Source of the DNA: Bacteroidaceae bacterium
GTDB lineage: Bacteria > Bacteroidota > Bacteroidia > Bacteroidales > Bacteroidaceae
Assembly: GCA_902362595.1 (NCBI GenBank)
Contig: CABIXF010000001.1
Location: 127,714-191,713 of the forward strand
DNA length: 64,000 bases
Direction of reading: 5' to 3'
In this document: positions 57,985 to 64,000 of the stretch, in pieces
Position numbering within the stretch: the stretch's first letter is position 1
Layout: every line of letters begins with the position of its first letter
Made by a program: the position numbers and the translations under genes
Notes under the pieces: generated by a model
What the model was told of the DNA's origin: nothing
The model's input: only the letters and a program-made list of their open reading frames with translations
Databases searched by the model: none

Positions 57985-58446
57985 TTATTTGAGTTTAAGA
58001 ATCCGCTGGTTGCTGCTTCCACAAAAGTCGAGAAAAGGAGAATAGAGCGACTCGATGAAAGGACCGTCCACCAGCACATGGATGTAGGGGAGGAGTTCTT
58101 TGCGTTCCGGGTCCTGAAGGAGCTGTTCGTAGGTGTAGCCCGTATAGCACCAGATGTGCATTCCTGTGCGCTGGCTGATGGCTTTCAGTACCGGGAGAAA
58201 CTCTTTCGGGTTGTAGAAAGGGTCTCCTCCCGAGAAAGTCACTCCGTCGAGCAACGGATTGGCATTGATTTCCTGAATCATCTGCTCCAGTACTTCCGGT
58301 GTGAGTGGTTTCCCGGCCCGAGGGTTCCAGGATTCCGGGTTGTGACAGCCCTTGCAACGGTGGCTGCATCCGGCCAGGTAGATGGAATACCGGATGCCCT
58401 CTCCGTCGACAATGGTTTCTGGATATGTATATAAATAATGTAACAT
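57985..58446 (-). CDS. nrdG: Anaerobic ribonucleotide reductase activating protein (radical SAM)
   Basis: A 153-residue radical-SAM activase that installs the glycyl radical on NrdD. The iron-sulfur cluster cysteines are Cys27, Cys31 and Cys34 (CSHRCKGC). [21 protein letters not shown] and [13 protein letters not shown] are typical of the family. ATG 58446 is used; the codon just upstream is GTG. It lies 15 bp after nrdD in one operon, so it shares control by the upstream cobalamin riboswitch. Confidence 0.95.
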   Translation of the reverse strand: MLHYLYTYPETIVDGEGIRYSIYLAGCSHRCKGCHNPESWNPRAGKPLTPEVLEQMIQEINANPLLDGVTFSGGDPFYNPKEFLPVLKAISQRTGMHIWCYTGYTYEQLLQDPERKELLPYIHVLVDGPFIESLYSPFLDFCGSSNQRILKLK

Positions 58447-58461
58447 CACTCGTAAAAAGGG

Positions 58462-60846
58462 TTATGCATGCTTTACACGGTCACGCTCTTCCGCCCGCTT
58501 GGCCGAGTTCCAACTGTTGAGGTCGCCTGTCAGGTAACCTGTGATGCGGCGCATGCGCAGGATGTTCTCCCCGTTACATACCGGGCAGCGGCTGTAGATA
58601 ACTCCCTTGTAACCGCAGTCGTGGCAGGTGTCTACTGGATGGTTGATGGAGCCGTAGCCAATCTGTTCGTCGTGCATCACCTTGACAATCTTGGCGATGG
58701 CCTTCACGTTCTTCTGCGCTTCTCCATCCAGTTCCACGTAGGTGATGTGGCCGCCTCTGGTCAGGGCATGGAAAGGAGCTTCCCGCTTGATTTTCTCTAC
58801 AATCGTAATCGGCTCCTTCACGTCCACATGGAACGAATTGACATAGTAGTCGCGGTCGTTCACTCCTTCGATGAGGCCGTATTTTCGTTTGTCCATCCGG
58901 GTGAAACGGCCGGAAAGTCCTTCTGCCGGGGTAGCCAGCACGGAATAGTTCAAACCGTATTTCTGCTTATAAGCCTCCGCTACTTTGTTCATTTCTTCTA
59001 CGGCTGCATAGAGCGTTTCCCAGGCTTTCGGATTATGCCCGTGTCCCTGTCCGTAGAGTGCCACCATGGCGTTGTGCCCTCCGATGAAGCCGATGCCCAA
59101 GGTACCCTGGTTCAGCACGTCGCCCACCTCCTCATTCGGATGACGCTGTGCACCGCCTTTCCATACGTTGTTGCCCATCATGAACGGGAACTGCCGGGCG
59201 AGGGCCGTACGCTGGTATTGGTAGCGGGTGTATAATTGCTCGGCAATGAATTCCGCCATGGAGTGAACCGACTGGAGGAAGAATTCCTTGGCTTTTTCTA
59301 GACGATTTTCTGGAGTTTCGTCCACAAAAGCTTCCGCTTTGCGATGCGCTTCGATGGCCAGTCGCGGCAGGTTCATGGTCGTGAAAGAAAGATTGCCTCG
59401 TCCCAGTGAGGTCTTTTCTCCGTGCAGGTTCTCGAACACACGGGTACGGCATCCCATGGTCGCCAGCTCGTAGCGGTAGCGTTTCGGGTCGTCGGCCCGC
59501 CATTTCTCGTGCGTGTTGAAAGGGGTGTCCAGGAACATGAAGTTCGGGAACAACGCCTTGGCCGTGGTGCGGCAAGCCTGCAGGAAGAGGTCGAAGTTCG
59601 GACATTCGAAAGTCACCTTTCCTTCAAGGGCCGCTTCAAAGTCCTGCATGGCCAGCTGGTAGTCGGCATCGGAATAAGTCACCCCGTTTTTGACCTTGAA
59701 AATCTGAATCGGGAACACCGGTACCTCTCCGTGGTTGCCCAAGCCTTCGATGGTGGCTTTCAACAGTTCCTGAATGACCATTCTTCCCTCAGCCGAGGTG
59801 TCGGTACCGTAATTGATGGAACTGAAAACCACCTGGTTTCCTCCGCGGGAATGCATAGTGTTCAGGTTGTGGATGAAACCTTCCATGGCTTGGTGCGTGT
59901 CTTTGCGGGTCTGTGTCAGCGTCTTGCGCAACGCGTAGTCCAGTTCTTCCTGTGTCAGCGTAAGGCCTTGGTTTGCCAGAAAGCTGAGGTAAGTAGTACG
60001 TGTTTCTTCTCCGGCTTCGATGCCCTGGAAATGCGTACGTATGCCTTTGAGGATTTCTTTTTCGTCGGTTTCTATTCCCTTGAGGTCGAACAACAAGCTG
60101 AGGAGTGTGGCCAGGATTTTCTGGAAACTCTTCAGTACCCCTTTGGCCATGAAGAAGTCGAAGGCCGGAATAGCCTGTCCTCCATGCTGTTCGTTCTGGT
60201 TGGTCTGGAAGATGATGGTGGACAGGGTAGCATAGCTCTGGATGGACTGCGGCGTACGGATGCTGCCGTTTTTGGTATGGAAACCCCGTTCGAATAGGTC
60301 GTCCAGGTCGTACTGGATACAAGTCGTCGTTTTAGTGGGGTAATAATCTAGGTCGTGAATGTGGATGTCGCCCAGCTGGTGTGCCTCGGCATACTGCTTG
60401 GGTAGCAAATATTTGTAGGTGTAATCCTTGGTGATTTCAGAAGCGAACGTCATCATCTGTCCGGCCGGCGTATGACTCGACATGTTGGCGTTGCTCAGGT
60501 TCACATCGTTCTTGTCGATGGCCACGATGCCGTCCATGATGTGCTTGATACGCGTCTTACGCTCCCGTTCAGTGTTACGCCACTGGCGGTAGATAATGTA
60601 TTTCTTGGCCACCTCCGGCTGTACCTTCATCAGTTCGTTTTCCACGAGGTCCTGGATATCTTCCACCCCGATGGTCTGTTGGGTGAAATGCGACACTACC
60701 TGCCGGGTGATACCTTCTATTTCCTCCTCCTGGAAGTCGATGCCGGTTGCCTTGAACGCTTTACCGATGGCATTGGTGATTTTGGCGGCCGAAAAGTTCT
60801 CCTGCTTTCCGTCGCGCTTGATGATACGGATTTCTGTCAGATTCAT
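58462..60846 (-). CDS. nrdD: Anaerobic (class III) ribonucleoside-triphosphate reductase
   Basis: A 794-residue glycyl-radical enzyme that makes deoxyribonucleotides without oxygen or vitamin B12. An ATP-cone domain (about 5-95, IIKRDGKQENFSAAKI) senses ATP/dATP. The catalytic barrel follows. Near the end a zinc site (CHDCGYKGVIYSRCPVCNG) precedes the radical Gly770 in RRITGYLTGD. ATG 60846 fits the family; an in-frame extension to 60945 would run into the riboswitch and is rejected. Its leader contains a cobalamin riboswitch, so expression is probably low when B12 is available. nrdG follows. Confidence 0.96.
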   Translation of the reverse strand: MNLTEIRIIKRDGKQENFSAAKITNAIGKAFKATGIDFQEEEIEGITRQVVSHFTQQTIGVEDIQDLVENELMKVQPEVAKKYIIYRQWRNTERERKTRIKHIMDGIVAIDKNDVNLSNANMSSHTPAGQMMTFASEITKDYTYKYLLPKQYAEAHQLGDIHIHDLDYYPTKTTTCIQYDLDDLFERGFHTKNGSIRTPQSIQSYATLSTIIFQTNQNEQHGGQAIPAFDFFMAKGVLKSFQKILATLLSLLFDLKGIETDEKEILKGIRTHFQGIEAGEETRTTYLSFLANQGLTLTQEELDYALRKTLTQTRKDTHQAMEGFIHNLNTMHSRGGNQVVFSSINYGTDTSAEGRMVIQELLKATIEGLGNHGEVPVFPIQIFKVKNGVTYSDADYQLAMQDFEAALEGKVTFECPNFDLFLQACRTTAKALFPNFMFLDTPFNTHEKWRADDPKRYRYELATMGCRTRVFENLHGEKTSLGRGNLSFTTMNLPRLAIEAHRKAEAFVDETPENRLEKAKEFFLQSVHSMAEFIAEQLYTRYQYQRTALARQFPFMMGNNVWKGGAQRHPNEEVGDVLNQGTLGIGFIGGHNAMVALYGQGHGHNPKAWETLYAAVEEMNKVAEAYKQKYGLNYSVLATPAEGLSGRFTRMDKRKYGLIEGVNDRDYYVNSFHVDVKEPITIVEKIKREAPFHALTRGGHITYVELDGEAQKNVKAIAKIVKVMHDEQIGYGSINHPVDTCHDCGYKGVIYSRCPVCNGENILRMRRITGYLTGDLNSWNSAKRAEERDRVKHA

Positions 60847-60882
60847 TTTTCTGTAAATTAAAGAGTGAGACATAAATTTAGG

Positions 60883-61053
60883 CTTTCCCGGGCAGGTCTT
60901 CTGACTGATCTCTCGCCGTAGACGCCTTCCCATGAGTGGGCTCACAGTGGCTTGCAGAGCGTGTCACGGTTTCCACAAGAATCACAGCAGCAGGTACTGT
61001 CGCCGATTTGCACGGCATTCCCTTTTGAAACGGTTAAGTTACCTTCGGAAAAG
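60883..61053 (-). promoter_or_regulatory. Cobalamin (B12) riboswitch in the nrdD leader
   Basis: Read on the minus strand, this 171-nt element has the conserved parts of the cobalamin riboswitch in order. They are the closing stem P1 (61053-61046 with 60890-60883, eight pairs with one G-U), AAAAGGGAA (61026-61018), GTGCAAATC (61013-61005), CTGCTGCTGTGAT (60993-60981), the B12 box GCCACTG (60951-60945), ATGGGAAGGC (60933-60924), and GTCAGAAGACCTGCC (60905-60891). The nrdD ATG is 36 nt downstream with no T-run between, which suggests control of translation. Binding of adenosyl- or methylcobalamin should lower NrdD-NrdG synthesis. Confidence 0.95.
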
Positions 61054-61058
61054 TGAGA

Positions 61059-61066
61059 CAAAGATA
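61059..61066 (-). promoter_or_regulatory. -7 promoter element of nrdD-nrdG
   Basis: The minus-strand TATCTTTG is a perfect TAnnTTTG match. The predicted transcription start, near 61053, coincides with the first base of the riboswitch P1 stem. A perfect 8-bp inverted repeat (AATTTAGA 61095-61102, TCTAAATT 61109-61116) lies just upstream and could be an additional operator. The remaining part of the 471-bp gap up to 61262 shows nothing else. Confidence 0.65.
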
Positions 61067-61262
61067 GACGTTTGGGAGGAAAATAAAAAATGAGAATTTA
61101 GATGAGTCTCTAAATTTGGAGAACTTTTCCAGCGTAAATTAGGTCTACAGCATACTGTGGATGTGTATTTTGGTAAACTGTAATTTATACAGGTTTTTGA
61201 ATATTGGAAACTTCCGGATTATTCCTTAGTTTAAGAGAGGAAGGAAATAGGAGAAGAAAAAG

Positions 61263-61309
61263 TCTCTCACAACCTCCGGCAGCAGCCAGCATACGGGGGT
61301 TGTGAGAGA
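61263..61309 (-). terminator. Terminator of the CCA-adding-type gene
   Basis: TCTCTCACAACC (61263-61274) pairs perfectly over 12 bp with GGTTGTGAGAGA (61298-61309). It lies 9 bp past the stop of the leftward nucleotidyltransferase gene. On the minus strand it is followed by a short T-rich stretch (CTTTTTCTTCTCC). Confidence 0.75.
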
Positions 61310-61317
61310 TGGGCAGA

Positions 61318-62748
61318 TTATTTCTTTTCAGGCAGGTTGACCGGTTTCAGGCCCATCTGCTCCGCTTTCTTCAGCATAAAGTCGAAGGCCGCATCGTGTT
61401 CGTTCGGAATCACCCCGTCGAGAATGGCGTCCTTGATGGAACTTTTCAGGCTGCCGATTTCACGGCAAGGCTGGAGGTTGAACACGTGCATGATTTCAGC
61501 CCCGTCTACCGGCGGCTGGAAGTTCCGGATACGGTCTTTCTCTTCCAAATCCTTCAGTTTCTGGCGCACCAGCTTGAAATTGTCCAGGAAGCGCTGTTTG
61601 CGGGCTTCGTTCTTCGAGGTGATGTCGGCCTCGCAGAGCATCATCAGGTCGTCGATGTCGTCGCCGGCCTCAAACAGCAGACGGCGGACCGCTGAATCGG
61701 TCACTTCCTCGTCGGCAATGACGATGGGGCGCATGTGCAGTCCCACGAGCTTCTGCACGTATTTCATCTTTTCGTTCATCGGGAGTTTCATTTTGCGGAA
61801 AATTTCCGGAATCATCTTTTCCCCGATGAAATTATGATTGTGGAAAGTCCATCCCGCCTTGGGTTCCCAGCGTTTCGTTCTCGGTTTGCCGATGTCGTGG
61901 AGCAGGGTCGCCCAGCGCAGCCACAGGTCATTGGTCACTTTGGAGATGTTGTCCACCACTTCCAGGGTATGGTAGAAATTATCCTTGTGCCCGCGTCCGT
62001 TGCGTACTTCCACTCCTTGCAGAGCCACCAGTTCCGGGAAAATCAGTTCCAGCAGTCCGCAGCGGTCCAGGTCGATAAACCCTTTCGACGGAACCGGCGA
62101 CAAGAGTATCTTGTTTAGTTCGTCGGCGATGCGTTCGCGGGAGATTATCTTGATGCGGTCCTTGTTGCGTTCCAGTGCCGCAAAGGTCTCGTCGTCGATG
62201 TAGAAATTCAGCTGTGTGGCAAAGCGGATGCAGCGCATCATGCGCAGCGGGTCGTCGCTGAAGGTGATGTCCGGGTCGAGCGGTGTACGGATGGTCCGTT
62301 CCTTCAGGTCATCCAGTCCTCCGAACGGGTCCACCAGCTCTCCGTAGCGGTCCTTGTTCAGACAGACCGCCATGGCATTGATGGTAAAGTCCCTCCGGTT
62401 CTGGTCATCTTCCAGCGTACCGTCTTCCACCACGGGTTTGCGGCTGTCGTGGCTGTACGATTCTTTCCGTGCCCCCACGAACTCCACTTCCGTGTCCTTG
62501 AATTTGACTTGTGCCGTACCAAAATTCTTGAATACGGATATATGAGCACCTCGTCCCAGCTTCTTCCCGAAAGCCTGTGCGATTTCAATTCCGCTTCCCA
62601 CTACCACTACGTCGATGTCTTTGGAAGGCCGGTGCAGGAAGATGTCTCTCACGTATCCTCCCACCACATAACATTCCAGTCCCAGCTCATCGGCTGTTTC
62701 CGAGATCAGTTTGAAAATTCGGTCGGTGAAGTGTTCTTTTAATTCCAT
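61318..62748 (-). CDS. CCA tRNA nucleotidyltransferase / poly(A) polymerase-type protein with HD domain
   Basis: A 476-residue class II nucleotidyltransferase. The head domain shows VVGGYVRDIFL and DIDVVVVG (metal-binding Asp pair), RRDFTINAMA and the DDPLRMMRCIRFATQL neck region. An HD phosphohydrolase domain follows (about 260-380, LLHDIGKPRTKRW). This architecture is typical of bacterial CCA-adding enzymes that repair tRNA 3' ends; poly(A) polymerases share the head, so the exact reaction is inferred. ATG 62748 (MELKEHFTDRIF) is preferred over the in-frame TTG at 62766. A perfect promoter element lies just upstream. Confidence 0.92.
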   Translation of the reverse strand: MELKEHFTDRIFKLISETADELGLECYVVGGYVRDIFLHRPSKDIDVVVVGSGIEIAQAFGKKLGRGAHISVFKNFGTAQVKFKDTEVEFVGARKESYSHDSRKPVVEDGTLEDDQNRRDFTINAMAVCLNKDRYGELVDPFGGLDDLKERTIRTPLDPDITFSDDPLRMMRCIRFATQLNFYIDDETFAALERNKDRIKIISRERIADELNKILLSPVPSKGFIDLDRCGLLELIFPELVALQGVEVRNGRGHKDNFYHTLEVVDNISKVTNDLWLRWATLLHDIGKPRTKRWEPKAGWTFHNHNFIGEKMIPEIFRKMKLPMNEKMKYVQKLVGLHMRPIVIADEEVTDSAVRRLLFEAGDDIDDLMMLCEADITSKNEARKQRFLDNFKLVRQKLKDLEEKDRIRNFQPPVDGAEIMHVFNLQPCREIGSLKSSIKDAILDGVIPNEHDAAFDFMLKKAEQMGLKPVNLPEKK

Positions 62749-62774
62749 TCGATGTATCTTTTTCAATTTGCCTG

Positions 62775-62782
62775 CAAAGGTA
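62775..62782 (-). promoter_or_regulatory. -7 promoter element of the CCA-adding-type gene
   Basis: The minus-strand TACCTTTG is a perfect TAnnTTTG match 27 bp upstream of the ATG at 62748. Confidence 0.6.
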
Positions 62783-62880
62783 CAAAAAATCCTGTGAAAT
62801 TCTGCACCGGCCTTTATTGTGGCGTGTGGAGGTAGAAGGAAAAACGTCAGGGCGTTTAGGTGAAGACCTTTCTGTAATTT

Positions 62881-62963
62881 GTAGGGTTTCCGTATGCAAG
62901 CCGTATGTTTCCCGTTGCAGAACCGTACGTTTCGCTGTCGGGAAACGTACGGTTTCGGAAAGG
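62881..62963. repeat. Tandem array of ~22-nt imperfect repeats (CCGTACGTTTC type) with a perfect hairpin
   Basis: Two complete units (62901-62922, 62923-62945; 22 and 23 nt) lie between partial units (62881-62900, 62946-62963). The pattern is CCGTAYGTTTC followed by TG-MGGAAA-type sequence, close to the array at 3999-4090. CCGTACGTTTC (62923-62933) and GAAACGTACGG (62942-62952) form a perfect 11-bp stem. The array sits in the 309-bp divergent gap between the CCA-adding-type gene and a lipoprotein gene; the rest of the gap holds their promoters. Function unknown. Confidence 0.7.
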
Positions 62964-63024
62964 AAGACCTTGAAAATGCGGTGAAAAAAGAAAAAATGTG
63001 CGGAAGAGTTCCGGAAAATAGTTG

Positions 63025-63032
63025 TATTTTTG
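63025..63032 (+). promoter_or_regulatory. -7 promoter element of the lipoprotein gene
   Basis: TATTTTTG is a perfect TAnnTTTG match. It overlaps the in-frame TTG at 63022, which therefore cannot be the translation start. Confidence 0.6.
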
Positions 63033-63057
63033 CCGCTATAGAATCATGTATAAACGT

Positions 63058-63882
63058 ATGAAAAAGATAGGATTATTGATTTTTCCCATGGCGGTGGCAC
63101 TGTGTGGATGCCAGAGTGACGAAAAGCGTGCCGGCGAATTGTTCCAGCGTGCAGAGACGGCATACGCTGCCGGTGAGTATAGTTTGGCCAAGTTGCAGAT
63201 TGACAGCATCCGGAACCTGTATCCCAAGGCTTTTGAGGTGCGGAAAGCCGGCATCAAGCTGATGCAGCAGATTGACCTTGCCGAGCAGACCAAGACCCTG
63301 ACTTATTTGGACAGCATGATGACAGTGAAGCAGGCTGCCCTCGATTCTATTAAAGGGAAGTTCGTGTTGGAAAAAGATACCGCCTACCAGGAAGTAGGCA
63401 ATTATTTCTATCCCACGCAGGTGGTCGAGAAAAACATCGGTCGGTCGTTCCTACGTGCACAGGTGAGCGAGCAGGGCGAGATGTCGCTGACCTCTATTTA
63501 TTGCGCCGGGGGAAGTATTCATCATACGGCAGTGAAGGTGAGTGTGGACGATACGTTTGCCGAGACTCCGCAGTCGGTCGACAGCTATGAGACTACCGAT
63601 TTGGGTCGTCCGGTGGAAAAGGCCGACTACAAGTTGGGGCAGGATGGGGGCGTTATTGCATTCTTGGTGGCCAACCGTGACAAGAAGAACATCCGTCTGG
63701 AATTTATCGGCGACCGCAACTACAAGACCGTGATGCGTCCGGACGATGTGAAGGCCGTGGCCGAGTTGAGCGAGCTGGCCCGTGTGCTTTCTGCGATGGA
63801 GGAAATCAAGAAAGAGCAGAAGGAAGCCAACCTGAAAATCAAGTTTGTAAAGCGGAAAATGGAAGAGACTCCGGAAGAATAA
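63058..63882 (+). CDS. Hypothetical lipoprotein with coiled-coil/TPR-like N-terminal part
   Basis: A 274-residue lipoprotein (signal ending LCGC, then QSDEK). Residues about 25-65 look like a TPR-type helix pair (AGELFQRAETAYAAGEYSLAK in part), and residues about 75-100 and 240-270 form charged helices that could be coiled coils (EEIKKEQKEANLKIKF). The middle (about 105-225) is a mixed alpha/beta region with no recognised motif. ATG 63046 is an alternative start, but it would leave a leader of only a few bases after the promoter. The gene is monocistronic, with a terminator after it. No function can be assigned. Confidence 0.78.
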   Translation: MKKIGLLIFPMAVALCGCQSDEKRAGELFQRAETAYAAGEYSLAKLQIDSIRNLYPKAFEVRKAGIKLMQQIDLAEQTKTLTYLDSMMTVKQAALDSIKGKFVLEKDTAYQEVGNYFYPTQVVEKNIGRSFLRAQVSEQGEMSLTSIYCAGGSIHHTAVKVSVDDTFAETPQSVDSYETTDLGRPVEKADYKLGQDGGVIAFLVANRDKKNIRLEFIGDRNYKTVMRPDDVKAVAELSELARVLSAMEEIKKEQKEANLKIKFVKRKMEETPEE

Positions 63883-63904
63883 CGTTTTCGGAAAAATAAG
63901 GGAT

Positions 63905-63937
63905 GAGGGTGTGTCAAAATGCATACCCTCTTTTTTT
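63905..63937 (+). terminator. Intrinsic terminator after the lipoprotein gene
   Basis: GAGGGTGTG (63905-63913) pairs with CATACCCTC (63922-63930), nine pairs with one G-T, followed by seven T (63931-63937). Confidence 0.8.
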
Positions 63938-63940
63938 ATG

Positions 63941-63974
63941 ACAACGCCCCGACTTTCCCAAGCCGAGGCATTGT
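63941..63974. terminator. Second hairpin near the right edge
   Basis: ACAACGCCCCG (63941-63951) can pair with CGAGGCATTGT (63964-63974), 11 pairs including two G-T. It may terminate a leftward gene lying beyond the window, or back up the terminator before it. Confidence 0.4.
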
Positions 63975-64000
63975 TATTACCTAAAGATTTTGTATCTTTA

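Noticed and set aside
57744..58079. Leftward frame of 111 codons overlapping the nrdG end
   Set aside because: It overlaps the nrdG 3' end, the hairpin and the 22-nt array. It has no recognisable motif.
60847..60945. N-terminal extension of NrdD by 33 residues
   Set aside because: The segment lies within the riboswitch and its linker and does not resemble the family's N-terminus.
60864..61060. Riboswitch as a transposed element with a 9-bp target duplication
   Set aside because: There are no terminal inverted repeats and the upstream copy is part of the promoter/start region. Kept only as a low-interest observation.
63022..63057. TTG start extending the lipoprotein
   Set aside because: It overlaps a perfect -7 element and would destroy the lipoprotein signal at the N-terminus.

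Overview
The window is a chromosomal segment of a gut Bacteroidales bacterium, most likely Bacteroides or Phocaeicola. It carries a SusC/SusD pair with a hybrid two-component regulator, a complete ExbB-ExbD-TonB module, and Bacteroidetes-specific families (DUF4374, DUF4290). It has about fifteen matches to the Bacteroidetes promoter -7 element TAnnTTTG. The genus was not resolved. No tRNA, rRNA or CRISPR array was recognised.

Layout. Positions 1-2.9 kb hold a leftward TonB-dependent receptor and a truncated DUF4374 lipoprotein, the arrangement of the xenosiderophore system XusA-XusB. Positions 3.0-9.3 kb hold a Cof-type phosphatase, proB, a Gfo/Idh/MocA oxidoreductase with a small conserved protein, and an XRE-cupin regulator next to an acyl-CoA synthetase. 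An isolated PL8 chondroitin lyase follows (9.35-12.4 kb). nadK (leftward) and a long rightward operon pdxJ-exbB-exbD-tonB-DJ1-ispD-recG fill 12.5-19.6 kb. A CE1-like esterase and an IS5-like insertion sequence (20.76-22.44 kb) precede the polysaccharide utilisation locus.

The polysaccharide utilisation locus (22.5-43.0 kb) has a leftward hybrid two-component regulator. Opposite it are a rightward susC, susD, a surface glycan-binding lipoprotein, a GH5 lipoprotein, a GH5-GH3 fusion protein, a GH3, and a GH3 with a PA14 insert. Two GH5 endo-enzymes, three GH3 catalytic domains and no GH16 point to a beta-glucan (beta-1,4-containing or mixed) as substrate. The exact glycan cannot be read from sequence.

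The right third is mostly housekeeping. It has menA plus a GNAT acetyltransferase, a metallophosphoesterase, and a leftward yicC-gmk-small membrane protein-nadD operon. A rightward series follows: tsaB, DUF4290, murA, rimM, an M23 peptidase, dxr, rseP and an S9 dipeptidyl peptidase. Next come leftward nrdD-nrdG, a CCA-adding-type nucleotidyltransferase and a rightward lipoprotein. nrdD is preceded by a clear cobalamin riboswitch, so the B12-independent ribonucleotide reductase is probably turned down when B12 is present.

The most unusual non-coding signal is four intergenic arrays of imperfect repeats with a period of about 22 nt (near 4.0, 47.8, 57.85 and 62.9 kb). At least three also form hairpins. 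I do not recognise a described element class for them. A fifth intergenic region (57.5-57.7 kb) carries repeated CTAATACCTT motifs.
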